64,000 nt of DNA from Solwaraspora sp. WMMA2056 (lineage in GTDB: Bacteria; Actinomycetota; Actinomycetes; Mycobacteriales; Micromonosporaceae): positions 5,394,001 through 5,458,000 of the forward strand of contig NZ_CP128360.1 in the NCBI RefSeq assembly GCF_030345095.1. Reading direction: 5' to 3'. The translations under genes were made by a program, and so were the position numbers. A model generated the notes under the pieces. The model saw only the letters and a list, made by a program, of their open reading frames with translations, had not been told where the DNA came from and did not search any database. This document shows positions 50,960 to 59,362 of the stretch, piece after piece. Numbering within the stretch: position 1 is the stretch's first letter; each line of letters opens with the position of its first letter.

Positions 50960-52047
50960 CCCGACCGCGTACGCCGTCGCCGACCGGGACGGCCGCCGCG
51001 CCCGCGCACCGGGCCGCGCTGGACGCGATGCTGGGCCGGCTCCCCCGGATCCACGCCGCCGTCGGCGACCGCTTCCCGCTCTACGCCGACCCGGCCACCG
51101 GGGAGTGGACCAGCACCCGGCGCGGGTCGTGGACCGGGGGCTTCTGGGCCGGGCTGCACTGGCTCAGCCTGGCCGTGCACCCGGACACGCTCGCGCGGGA
51201 GCAGGCGTCGACGGTGACCGGCCGGTTGTCGGCGCGGGCCGGCGACGACACGGTGACCCGGGCGATGACGTTCTGGTACGGCGCCGCCGCGACCGGCGGA
51301 CGGCTCTGCCGGGACCCGGCGGCCGACCAGGTGGCGGCGGTCGGCGCGCGGGCGCTGGCCGCGTCGTTCGAACCCGGGTACGGCGTGTTCCCGGTCGGGA
51401 CGGCGTTCGGCGGGCCGCCGCAGCCCCGGATCGGCATCGATGCGCTCGCCGCCGTGGTGGCGCTGATGAGCTGGGCCGACGAACCGCCCGGGTACCGGCG
51501 GCTCGCCCGCCGGCACGCCCGGGCCTGCGCCCGACTGCTGGTCACCGACGAGGGCCAGGTGCTGGCCGAGCGCACCCTGCCCGCCGACCGGCCGCCGCCG
51601 GCCCGCGAGCAGGTGTGGGCACGCGGGCAGGCGTGGGGCATGCTCGGTTTCGCCGTCGCCGCCGACCGGCTCGGCGGCGAGTTCACGTCGGTGGCGCGGC
51701 GGGTCACCGACTGGTGGCTGGCGACCGTGGGTCCGCCGGGGGCGCCGCTGGCGGTGTTCGGCCGGGCCGGTGCCCCGCTGGACAGCTCGGCGGCGGCGAT
51801 CGCAGCCGCGGCGATGTGGACGCTCGGCGGTCAGCCGGCGCGGTGGGCGCAGCGGTACCGGCAGGCCGCCACCGCCACCGTCGACGCCCTCGTCGTCGGC
51901 CACCTGGCCGACAACGGGGCGCTGCGGGACGGCTGCTACGACCCCGACCGCGACATCGCCTGCCGGCACGAGCTGATCTGGGGTGACTACTTCCTGGCCG
52001 CCGTGCTGGCGCTGCGCTGCGGCGCGGTGCCGGTGGCCGCCTGGTAG
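50956..52047 (+). CDS. GH88-like unsaturated uronyl hydrolase
   Basis: The 363-residue (alpha/alpha)6-barrel protein shows GH88/GH105 features: GSWTGGFWAGLHWLS, IGIDALAAVVALMSW with a candidate catalytic Asp, REQVWARGQAWGMLGFAVAA and ELIWGDYFLAAVLA. Such enzymes hydrolyse the unsaturated uronic acid left by polysaccharide lyases. No signal peptide is seen, so it would act inside the cell on imported material. A PL11 lyase is present at 3254, though far away. Its last 61 bases overlap the convergent acyl-CoA dehydrogenase gene. Confidence 0.8.
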   Translation: MTRPRTPSPTGTAAAPAHRAALDAMLGRLPRIHAAVGDRFPLYADPATGEWTSTRRGSWTGGFWAGLHWLSLAVHPDTLAREQASTVTGRLSARAGDDTVTRAMTFWYGAAATGGRLCRDPAADQVAAVGARALAASFEPGYGVFPVGTAFGGPPQPRIGIDALAAVVALMSWADEPPGYRRLARRHARACARLLVTDEGQVLAERTLPADRPPPAREQVWARGQAWGMLGFAVAADRLGGEFTSVARRVTDWWLATVGPPGAPLAVFGRAGAPLDSSAAAIAAAAMWTLGGQPARWAQRYRQAATATVDALVVGHLADNGALRDGCYDPDRDIACRHELIWGDYFLAAVLALRCGAVPVAAW

Positions 52048-53183
52048 TCGGCGAGCAGTCGGGTGGCGACGGTGGTGACGTGCCACTCGTCCGGGCCGTC
52101 GAGGATCCGGGCCGCCCGCGCGGCACGCAGCAGCATCGCCAGTGGCGTGTCGTCGGTCAACCCTTCGGCCCCGTACACCTGGATGGCCCGGTCCACGACG
52201 GCGTGGAACGCCCGGGCGGTGACGACCTTGGCGGTGCCGGTCGGGATCCGGGCGTCGCCCCCGGCCGCCACCGACGCGACCGCCGCGTGGGTGAGGGCCC
52301 GGGCGGCGGCCAGTTCGGCGTGGCTGTCGAAGACGTGACCGTGCAGCAGCTGCTTGTCGGCCAGCGGGTGCGGCCCGACCCGGCGACGCACCAGCCGGTC
52401 GCGCATCAGGTCGAACGCGCGGGCGGACTGGCCGAGCCAGCGCAGGCAGCGCAGGGTACGGCCCAGGTGCAGCCGGCCGGCGACGATCCGCAGGCCGGCT
52501 CCGGCGTCGCCGATCAGATGATCGGCGGGGACCCGGACGCCGTCCAGGTCGATCTCGTACTGCCCGCCCACGCCGAGCACCGGCAACTGCCGCACGATCC
52601 GGTAGCCGGGCGCGGTGGTCGGCACCAGCAGCAGGCTGAATCCGGCCTGGCCGCTGCCGCCTGCGGCGGCCAGCTCCGGTGCGGTCCGGCAGACCACGGT
52701 GGTGAAACCGGCGTCGGCCGCCCGGCTGGTGAACCACTTGCGACCGGTGATCACCCAGCTGCCGCCGTCGCGCTCCGCGCGGGTGGCCAGCGACATCGGG
52801 TCGGTGCCGGGCACCCCGGGTTCGGTCATCGCGAAACTGGGCGGGCAGCGGCCCTCGACCATCGGCCGGAGATAGCGCTCACGCGCGGTCGGCGTCGCGT
52901 GCGTGTCCAGCATCGTGGCGTCGAGCAGCAGGTCCGAACCGAGCACGGTCGGCCCGAAGTCGCTGTACGCCTCGACCTCGGCGAGGCGGGCGTACCCGGT
53001 CAGCGTCAGCCCCTGCCCGCCGAGCGTCGTCGGCAGCGGGAGCGTCCACAGCCCGGCCGTACGAGCCTGCCCTTGCAGCTCGGCCAGGAGGCTGCGGGCC
53101 GGGTCGCCGCCGGCCGCGAGCAGCCCCTCCACGGGCACGACGCGGCTGTGGACGAAATCCGCCACCCGATGTTCAAGATCCAT
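51987..53183 (-). CDS. Acyl-CoA dehydrogenase (ACAD10/11-like active site)
   Basis: A 398-residue acyl-CoA dehydrogenase. FAD motifs are FAMTEPGVPGTDPMSLATRA and GRKWFTSRAAD. At the catalytic position it reads ARILDGPDEWHV, the DGPDE pattern of the ACAD10/11 group, with Asp in place of the usual Glu. A GGAGGG site precedes ATG 53183. It is divergent from the CoA-transferase/ligase/transporter operon and, sharing a 92-base promoter region with it, is probably co-regulated. Substrate unknown. Confidence 0.88.
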   Translation of the reverse strand: MDLEHRVADFVHSRVVPVEGLLAAGGDPARSLLAELQGQARTAGLWTLPLPTTLGGQGLTLTGYARLAEVEAYSDFGPTVLGSDLLLDATMLDTHATPTARERYLRPMVEGRCPPSFAMTEPGVPGTDPMSLATRAERDGGSWVITGRKWFTSRAADAGFTTVVCRTAPELAAAGGSGQAGFSLLLVPTTAPGYRIVRQLPVLGVGGQYEIDLDGVRVPADHLIGDAGAGLRIVAGRLHLGRTLRCLRWLGQSARAFDLMRDRLVRRRVGPHPLADKQLLHGHVFDSHAELAAARALTHAAVASVAAGGDARIPTGTAKVVTARAFHAVVDRAIQVYGAEGLTDDTPLAMLLRAARAARILDGPDEWHVTTVATRLLADYQAATGTAPQRSASTAARK

Positions 53184-53223
53184 CGCTGTCCCTCCAGGAC
53201 GGCACCGTCGTGGTGGGACGGCG

Positions 53224-53235
53224 CGGTTCGAACCG
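53224..53235. promoter_or_regulatory. Palindrome in the divergent promoter region
   Basis: CGGTTCGAACCG is a perfect 12-base palindrome midway between the divergent dehydrogenase and CoA-transferase genes. It could be the operator of a regulator outside this window. Confidence 0.35.
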
Positions 53236-53275
53236 TCCGGGAACCGGAACGGCTCGGTGCACGACTACTGCAGAC

Positions 53276-55150
53276 GTGACAGTTGATGTCGGAGGCACCG
53301 GTACCGTAGTCGGTCCGGCGGCCGGTCCGGTTCCAGGCGGGACGTTGGCGGGTCACGTCGTCGCCGGCACGACCGCCACCACCGCAGATCAGGTCCTCGC
53401 CTGCCACCTTGTCGATCTCGGCGCCACGCGGGACCCCGGCGACGGGCCGCTGCGGCTCACCGTGCCCGGTGGGATGGAGCTGCCGGTCCAGATCGACTGG
53501 TCGCATCCGGGCGTCACCGCAGGCGACGCAGCGATGTGGCCGCTCGACGAGGTGACCGCCCAGGCCCGGTGCGCGCTGATGGCGGTGCACGGACGCGCCC
53601 GGGGCGGTCCGGCCCGGATCGCCCTGGACTACGTCGGCACCGCCGCCGGGCTGCTGGCCTGCCAGGGTGTCCTGGCGGCGCGGTTGGCCGGACTGCGCGG
53701 TGGTGCGCCCGCCGGCCCGGTGACGGTCTCGGTGGCCGGGGCCGCGCTGCTGACCGTGTCGCAGTATCTCGCCGCCGGCAGCGCCGTCGACCCGGAGTAC
53801 GTCGAGCTGCCGGCGACCGCCGGCACACCGCCACCGTTCGCCTGCGCCGACGGGGCGTTGGTGGAGCTGGAGACCCTCGACCCGGCACCGTGGCACCGGC
53901 TGTGGACCGAGCTCGGCGTGGCCCCGTCGGTGGCGGGACACGCCTGGCGGGGCTTCGTGCTGCGGTACGCGACCGCGACCGCCCCGCTGCCCGTGCAGCT
54001 GCACGCCGCGATCGGGCAGGTGCCGTTTGGGCGGCTACGTGACCTGGCGCAGGCGGCCGGTGTCGCCGTCCAGCTGGTACGCGGGCACGCCGAGCGCTGC
54101 CACGACCGGTACCAGCCGGGAGTCGACAGCCCGCCGTGGCGCATCGGTGCCGGTCCGGTGGCGGCGGCGTCACCGGCGTCCGGGACGCGATGGCCCGCAG
54201 CCGAGGGGCCGCTGGCCGGGCTGCGGGTGGTCGAGGCGGGCCGGCGCATCCAGGGACCGCTCGCCGGTCAGCTGCTGCGGCTGCTCGGCGCCGAGGTCGT
54301 CCGGATCGAACCGGTGGGCGGTGACCCGCTGCGCGGCATGCCGCCGATGGTCGGCGACTGCTCGGCCCGGTTCCTGGCGCTCAACCGGGGCAAACGCATC
54401 GTCGAGGCTGACCTGCGCAGCCCGGCTGGCCGGGCGACGGTGCGTGACCTGGCCGCCGAGGCCGACGCCTTCGTCCAGAACTGGGCGCCCGGCAAGGCCG
54501 CGCAACTGGGGCTTGACGCCACCGACCTGTGGGCGGCGAACCCCCGGCTGGTCTACGCCTACGCCTCCGGCTGGGGGGACGCGGCCGGCAGCGACCCGCC
54601 GCCGGGCACCGACTTCATGGTGCAGGCGTACGCCGGTCTCGGCACCCACCTGCGCCCCTACGGCGAGGCACCGGCGGGTTCGTTGATGACCCTGTTGGAC
54701 GTTCTGGGTGGACTGGTGGCCGTCGAGGGAGTCCTCGCCGGACTTGTCGCCGGCCACCGCGACAGGCGTGGACAGCGGGTGGACAGCAGCCTGCTGTCGG
54801 CAGCCGGGGTGCTGCAGGGTCCGGTGCTGCGTGGGGAACGCCCCGCCCGGCGTGAGCGCGACCCGCTCGACGGTCCGCTACCGGCCATCGGTGGCCAGCT
54901 GGCCGTACCGGCCGGCACGACACCGCAGTCGCTGACCCGCGCGACCAGCGCCGTCGGGCCGGCGGATGCGCTCGACCGGCTGGCGGGACTCCCGGTCGAC
55001 GACGCTGTCGCCCTGCTGCGGGCCGGTGGTGTCGCGGCGGTACCGGTCTGTCCCGATCCCGGCCTGCTCGCCACCGATCCGGCCTTCGCCGAGCTGCTCG
55101 ACATCGACGGCTGCGCCTACGTCCGTGCGCCCTGGAGGTTCGTCCGTTGA
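53276..55150 (+). CDS. Two-module CaiB/BaiF CoA-transferase
   Basis: The 624-residue protein is about 1.5 times the usual length. Its C-terminal part (about 325-624) is a recognisable class III CoA-transferase: PLAGLRVVEAGRRIQGPLAG, LLRLLGAEVVRIEPVGGDPL, FLALNRGKRIVEADLRSPAG and PPPGTDFMVQAYAGLG with the expected catalytic Asp. The N-terminal part (about 60-310) looks like a second, degenerate copy (LDYVGTAAGLLACQGVLAAR, AWRGFVLRYATATAP). The start is uncertain: GTG 53276 has no good ribosome site; GTG 53210 would add 22 residues. The stop overlaps TTG of the ligase gene. Confidence 0.78.
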   Translation: MTVDVGGTGTVVGPAAGPVPGGTLAGHVVAGTTATTADQVLACHLVDLGATRDPGDGPLRLTVPGGMELPVQIDWSHPGVTAGDAAMWPLDEVTAQARCALMAVHGRARGGPARIALDYVGTAAGLLACQGVLAARLAGLRGGAPAGPVTVSVAGAALLTVSQYLAAGSAVDPEYVELPATAGTPPPFACADGALVELETLDPAPWHRLWTELGVAPSVAGHAWRGFVLRYATATAPLPVQLHAAIGQVPFGRLRDLAQAAGVAVQLVRGHAERCHDRYQPGVDSPPWRIGAGPVAAASPASGTRWPAAEGPLAGLRVVEAGRRIQGPLAGQLLRLLGAEVVRIEPVGGDPLRGMPPMVGDCSARFLALNRGKRIVEADLRSPAGRATVRDLAAEADAFVQNWAPGKAAQLGLDATDLWAANPRLVYAYASGWGDAAGSDPPPGTDFMVQAYAGLGTHLRPYGEAPAGSLMTLLDVLGGLVAVEGVLAGLVAGHRDRRGQRVDSSLLSAAGVLQGPVLRGERPARRERDPLDGPLPAIGGQLAVPAGTTPQSLTRATSAVGPADALDRLAGLPVDDAVALLRAGGVAAVPVCPDPGLLATDPAFAELLDIDGCAYVRAPWRFVR

Positions 55151-56769
55151 CCGTGCTGACCGCCACCGACCTGGTCCCCGCCGCCCTGCGCCGCTGGTGG
55201 CGTCATTCCGGCTACTACCCCGATGCCGACCTGCACACCCTGTTCACCCGGCAGGTCACCGCGGCACCGCAGCGGGCAGCGGTGATCGACGACGAGGGAA
55301 CACACTCCTACCTCGACCTCGCCGACCGAGTGTCCCGGCTGGCCGCAGCGTTGCGCGCCGCCGGGGTCGCTGCCGGCGAGGTGGTCGCGGTACAACTGCC
55401 CAACGGCTGGCAGGCGGTGGCGGTGGACCTGGCCGTCGCCGCGATCGGCGCCGTGGTGCTGCCGTACCCGATCGGCCGGGGCCGCCGCGACACCCTCACC
55501 TTGCTGCGCCGGTCCCGGGCGGTGGCCGCGGTCGTCGCGCACAAGTTCGGCGACGTCCCCTACGCCGACGTGCTCGCCGACCTACGCGGCGACCTGCCGG
55601 ACCTGCGTACCGTGATCGTGGCCGGTGGCGGCGGCCCGGACAGCCTGGAGGGCCTGGCCCGCGACGGGGCCGCGACGACCCGGCGGCCGGCGGTACGGCC
55701 CGACGCCCCGGCCCGGATCCTCGTCTCCTCCGGATCCGAGGCCGCCCCGAAGATGGTCGTCTACTCGCACGAGGCCCTCGCCGGCGGACGGGGCGCGTTC
55801 ATCGACGCGTTGCACACCGGGCCGGGGCCGATGCGCAACCTGTTCCTGGTGCCGCTGGCGTCCTCGTTCGGGTCGTCCGGCTCCGCGGTGACGGTCGCCC
55901 GCTTTGGCGGGACCCTGCTGGTGCAGTCCCGTTTCGACGCCGCGCGGGCGCTGGAGCTGATCGACCGGCACGGCCCGCACCTGGTGTTCGGGGTGCCGAC
56001 GATGTTCACGATGATGCTCGATCATCCCCACTTGTCGAGGGTGGACATGTCGACGGTCCGGGCCGTCGTGGCGGGCGGGTCGCGGGTCGACCCGGCGACC
56101 GTCGCCGCCTGCCGGGACCGGTTCGGCTGCGCCTACGTCAACTGCTACGGCTCGGCGGACGGGGTCAACTGCACCACCGACCCGGCCGACCCGCCGGAGG
56201 AGGTGCACGACGCGGTCGGCCGGCCGAACCCGGCGGTCGCGGCGGTCCGGGTGGTCGACGAGGAGGGCCGGGACGTGGCCCCGGGCGAGGTCGGCGAGAT
56301 CTGGGGGCTCGGGCCGATGAGCCCACACTGCTACGTCGACGCCGACTTCGACGTCCGCTACCGCACCGACGACGGCTGGGTTCGCACCGGCGACCTCGGC
56401 CGAATCGACGTCGATGGGTTCCTGCACGTGGTCGGCCGGCGCAACGAGATCATCATCCGGGGTGGGCGGAACCTCTCCCCGGTCGAGGTGGAATTGCTGG
56501 TGGCCCAGCATCCGGCGGTGCGTCAGGTGGCGTGCGTCGGCGTACCGGACCGGTTGATGGGTGAACGGATGGCGGTCTGCCTCGCCCTGCGCGAAGGCGC
56601 CACCGCCCCCACCCTTGGCGAGCTGGCTCACTATCTGACCGACGTGCACGGGCTGGAACGCGCCAAGCTTCCCGAACGTCTCCGGGTGTTCGACACGCTG
56701 CCACTGTCGCCGGCCGGCAAGGTCGACAAGCGGTGGCTGCGGGAGCAGTTCACCGAGACGCCCCAATGA
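55147..56769 (+). CDS. AMP-forming acyl-CoA/acyl-AMP ligase
   Basis: A 540-residue ANL-superfamily enzyme. The P-loop is unusual, ILVSSGSEAAPKMVVYSHEA (about 195-214), with the Lys kept but the TTG of TSGTTG changed. The other core motifs are CYGSADGVN (A5), RTGDLGRIDVDGFLHVVGRR (A7/A8) and LSPAGKVDKRWLRE with the A10 Lys. It may activate an unusual acid for CoA or for a carrier protein. TTG 55147 overlaps the upstream stop and GGAGG precedes it. The ATGA overlap at the end couples it to a metal ABC ATPase. Confidence 0.86.
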   Translation: MTVLTATDLVPAALRRWWRHSGYYPDADLHTLFTRQVTAAPQRAAVIDDEGTHSYLDLADRVSRLAAALRAAGVAAGEVVAVQLPNGWQAVAVDLAVAAIGAVVLPYPIGRGRRDTLTLLRRSRAVAAVVAHKFGDVPYADVLADLRGDLPDLRTVIVAGGGGPDSLEGLARDGAATTRRPAVRPDAPARILVSSGSEAAPKMVVYSHEALAGGRGAFIDALHTGPGPMRNLFLVPLASSFGSSGSAVTVARFGGTLLVQSRFDAARALELIDRHGPHLVFGVPTMFTMMLDHPHLSRVDMSTVRAVVAGGSRVDPATVAACRDRFGCAYVNCYGSADGVNCTTDPADPPEEVHDAVGRPNPAVAAVRVVDEEGRDVAPGEVGEIWGLGPMSPHCYVDADFDVRYRTDDGWVRTGDLGRIDVDGFLHVVGRRNEIIIRGGRNLSPVEVELLVAQHPAVRQVACVGVPDRLMGERMAVCLALREGATAPTLGELAHYLTDVHGLERAKLPERLRVFDTLPLSPAGKVDKRWLREQFTETPQ

Positions 56770-57452
56770 CCCTCCCGGCCGCCACGACCGACCCGTCGTC
56801 GCCCGGTGACGCTCTGCCACCGGCCGGCGCCGCCGTGGCCTTCAGCGGCGTGACCTGCCGGTACGGCCGGCGTACCGTGGTCGACGCGGTGGACCTCACC
56901 GTCGACGCCGGTGAGCACCTGACGTTGACCGGGGCGAACGGCTCCGGCAAGACGACGCTGCTGCGTACCGTCCTCGGGTTGCATCCGGTGGCCGCCGGCA
57001 CCGTCTCGGTCGGCGACGAGGTGGCACGCGGTCGGGCCGGCTGGGCGCGGCGCCGGCGGGACGTGGCCTGGGTACCGCAACGGCTCGCCCCCGGCCGGTT
57101 CCCGCTGCTCGTCGCTGAGCTGCTGGCCAGCGGTGGCGCCGCGTCGGCGGCGGCCGACGCCGCCACCACACTCGGCGTCGGCGGCCTCGACGACCGACCG
57201 TTGCACACCCTGTCCGGTGGCCAGCTGCAGCGGGTGTTCCTGGCCCGTGCCCTCGGCGCGGTCGCCGCCGGGGCCCGGGCGTTGCTCGCCGACGAACCGA
57301 CCGCCGCGCTCGACTTCGACGGCCAGGAACAGGTCGCCGGGCTGCTGGCGGCACTGCCGGTCACCGTCGTGGTGGTCTCCCACGATCGGGCCATGGCTCG
57401 TGCCTGTGACCGGGTCGCCGAGATGGCGGCCGGCCGGCTGCGGGTGATCTGA
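56766..57452 (+). CDS. Metal ABC importer ATPase (ZnuC-like)
   Basis: The 228-residue ATPase has Walker A GANGSGKTT, Q-loop VAWVPQRLAPG, signature LSGGQLQR, Walker B ALLADEPTAALD and H-loop VVVSHDR. Size and neighbours fit the zinc/manganese/iron importer family. It is translationally coupled (ATGA) to the ligase gene, which is unusual for a metal importer. Confidence 0.87.
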   Translation: MTLPAATTDPSSPGDALPPAGAAVAFSGVTCRYGRRTVVDAVDLTVDAGEHLTLTGANGSGKTTLLRTVLGLHPVAAGTVSVGDEVARGRAGWARRRRDVAWVPQRLAPGRFPLLVAELLASGGAASAAADAATTLGVGGLDDRPLHTLSGGQLQRVFLARALGAVAAGARALLADEPTAALDFDGQEQVAGLLAALPVTVVVVSHDRAMARACDRVAEMAAGRLRVI

Positions 57453-57456
57453 CCAG

Positions 57457-58344
57457 GTGGAACACTTCCTCGACCTGTTGAGTCTGCCGGCGGTGCAGCG
57501 GTCGGCGATCGGGTTGGCCGTGGCCGCCGTCGGGTTGCCGATCGTCGGGGTGTTCATCGTCGGGCTGGACATCATCGCCGTCCGGTTCGCCATCATGCAC
57601 GTGGCGTTGCTCGGCATCGCCGTCGGCCTGCTCGCCGGACTGGACCCGATGCTGTGCGGGCTGGTGGCCTGCGGACTGGCCGGAGCCGGCGTCGCCCCGC
57701 TGGCCCGCCGGCCCGCCGGTCTGCCGGGCGCGATGGGCCTGCTGATGACGTTCGCGATCGCCGCCGCACTGCTGGTGCTGTCGGTGTCCGGGGTGAACGC
57801 CACCGGCGCGTTCGAGCTGCTGTGGGGGTCGATCCTGGCCACCCGCGACATCGACCTCGTTGTACTGGCGGTCCTCACCGTCGCCGTGCACCTGCTGTTC
57901 TGGCGCTACCGGCGGCAGCTGGCGCTGCTGCTGTTCGACCGCGAACTGGCGCTGTGCTCCGGGGTGGCCGCCAGCGGCCTGATGCTGGCACTGCTGGTCG
58001 TCGTCGCGGTGGCGATCGGCGCGTCCATCCGGCTCACCGGCGCGCTGCTGGTCGACGCACTGACCATCCTGCCGGCCCTGGCGGCCCGCAATCTGGGCCG
58101 GTCGCTGACGTCGATGGCCGGCTGGGCGGTCGGCTTCGGGGTCGTCGGCAACGCCCTGGGCTTCACCGCCGCGCTCCTGCTCGACCAGCCACCCGGACCG
58201 GTGCTGGTCCTGGTGGCCGGCACCTTGACCCTGCTCACCTATCTCATCCCTGAAGGAGCACGTGATGCGCTGGTCCCGAACCGTCGTGGCGTTGACCGCG
58301 ACGGCAACCCTCGCCCTGTCGACGACCGGGTGTGGCAACACTGA
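57457..58344 (+). CDS. Metal ABC importer permease (ZnuB/TroC-like)
   Basis: A 295-residue permease with about 8 membrane spans. VGVFIVGLDIIAVRFAIMHV, ALLGIAVGLLAGLDPMLCGL and IRLTGALLVDALTILPALAA are typical of the ABC-3 permease family. GTG 57457 starts five bases after the ATPase stop. The last 26 codons run into the binding-protein gene (80 bases shared), coding a polar tail that the family does not need; it may be a product of lost stop codons. Confidence 0.87.
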   Translation: MEHFLDLLSLPAVQRSAIGLAVAAVGLPIVGVFIVGLDIIAVRFAIMHVALLGIAVGLLAGLDPMLCGLVACGLAGAGVAPLARRPAGLPGAMGLLMTFAIAAALLVLSVSGVNATGAFELLWGSILATRDIDLVVLAVLTVAVHLLFWRYRRQLALLLFDRELALCSGVAASGLMLALLVVVAVAIGASIRLTGALLVDALTILPALAARNLGRSLTSMAGWAVGFGVVGNALGFTAALLLDQPPGPVLVLVAGTLTLLTYLIPEGARDALVPNRRGVDRDGNPRPVDDRVWQH

Positions 58345-59059
58345 CACCGATCCGGCACCGTCGAACAGCACCGGCGCCCCGGACGGCGGCCCGGCCGTCG
58401 TCGCCTCCACCACCTGGGTCGGTGCCCTGGCCAAGGCCGCCGGGATCGCCGAGGTCACGGTGATCGCGCCGGCCAACGTCCAGCACCCGCCGGACTACGA
58501 CCCCAAGCCCAGCGACCTGGCCGCCGTCGCCGACGCCGACTACGTGCTGTACGCCGAGTTCGACGGCTTCGCCGACCGGCTCACCGAGGCGGCCGGCGGT
58601 GACGCCGAGCTGGTCCCCGTACAGTTGGAGAACACTCCGGCGGTGATCACCGCCGAGGTGACCCGCCTCGGTGAGCTGTTCGGCACCGCCGACGCTGCCG
58701 CCGCCTGGCTTGCCGAGTTCGACAGCACCTACGCCGAGTTGTCCGGCGAGGTGAAGGCGGCCAGCGCTGAGCCTCAGACGGCGGTGACCCACCTGTTCAT
58801 GGCGTACTGGGCGGAGTTCGCCGGGTTGCAGGTCACCGGCACGTACGGGCCGGCGCCGGTGACCGCGAGCCAGCTTGCCGAGCTGACCGCCGTCAAGCCG
58901 GCAGTGGTATTGGCCAACGCGCACCTGCCGGGCGCCAACCCGGACGTCGACGGGGCCACCCGGGTGGACATCGTCAACTTCCCCGGCGCGGACCTTGACC
59001 TGTTGGCGGTCTTCCGGAACAACGCGGAAAGTATCAGCGCCGCGCTGGCCGGACCCTGA
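58265..59059 (+). CDS. Metal ABC importer substrate-binding lipoprotein (ZnuA-like)
   Basis: The 264-residue protein has a signal with lipobox STTGC (about Cys23). The metal-binding cluster A-I layout is compact: VVASTTWVGALAKAAG, then NVQHPPDYDPKPSDLAAVAD with a His and Asp placed as in ZnuA, and THLFMAYWAEFAGLQVTGTY with a second His. The His-rich loop of zinc-specific proteins is absent, so manganese, iron or a metal complex are also possible. ATG 58265 has AGGAG at a better distance than GTG 58262. Confidence 0.83.
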   Translation: MRWSRTVVALTATATLALSTTGCGNTDTDPAPSNSTGAPDGGPAVVASTTWVGALAKAAGIAEVTVIAPANVQHPPDYDPKPSDLAAVADADYVLYAEFDGFADRLTEAAGGDAELVPVQLENTPAVITAEVTRLGELFGTADAAAAWLAEFDSTYAELSGEVKAASAEPQTAVTHLFMAYWAEFAGLQVTGTYGPAPVTASQLAELTAVKPAVVLANAHLPGANPDVDGATRVDIVNFPGADLDLLAVFRNNAESISAALAGP

Positions 59060-59071
59060 GTCGGTGATGTC

Positions 59072-59318
59072 GTGGAGCACGCCGCAGTACTGGTCGTCGG
59101 GGGCGGGCCCGTCGGGCTGGGCCTGGCGATCCGGCTGGCCCAGCTACGGGTCCCGACGGTGCTGGTGGAGCGGCACTCCTCGACCGCGACGTTTCCGCCC
59201 GGACGGTCATGTCGCCTGGCGCGCCCGCGGTACGCCGGCCGACAGTCTCGACCTCGTGTTGACGGCGATTCTGGCGCGACCGGATGGAGGCACGTCACAC
59301 TCTCGACAGCCCCATTGA
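59072..59318 (+). pseudogene. Remnant of a FAD-dependent aromatic monooxygenase (internal deletion)
   Basis: The first 45 or so codons from GTG 59072 encode a normal FAD-binding start: VLVVGGGPVGLGLAIRLAQL, then VPTVLVERHSS. At about 59185-59200 the reading frame changes. In another frame the sequence RPDGHVAWRARGTPADSLDL, ending at TGA 59316-59318, matches the C-terminus of the same TfdB/PheA-like enzymes. A gene of about 500 codons has therefore lost its middle, leaving both ends with a shifted frame. No functional product is expected. Confidence 0.75.
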
Positions 59319-59334
59319 GGGTAGGCTCACCTAA
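59316..59334. promoter_or_regulatory. Iron box (DtxR/IdeR-type operator)
   Basis: TGAGGGTAGGCTCACCTAA matches the actinobacterial consensus TTAGGTTAGGCTAACCTAA at 16 of 19 positions. It lies 28 bases upstream of the siderophore-interacting protein gene and overlaps the stop codon of the monooxygenase remnant. Iron-bound IdeR/DmdR should repress the gene. Confidence 0.8.
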
Positions 59335-59362
59335 CAGTCACCACGTCCCGGGAGCTCTCGCG

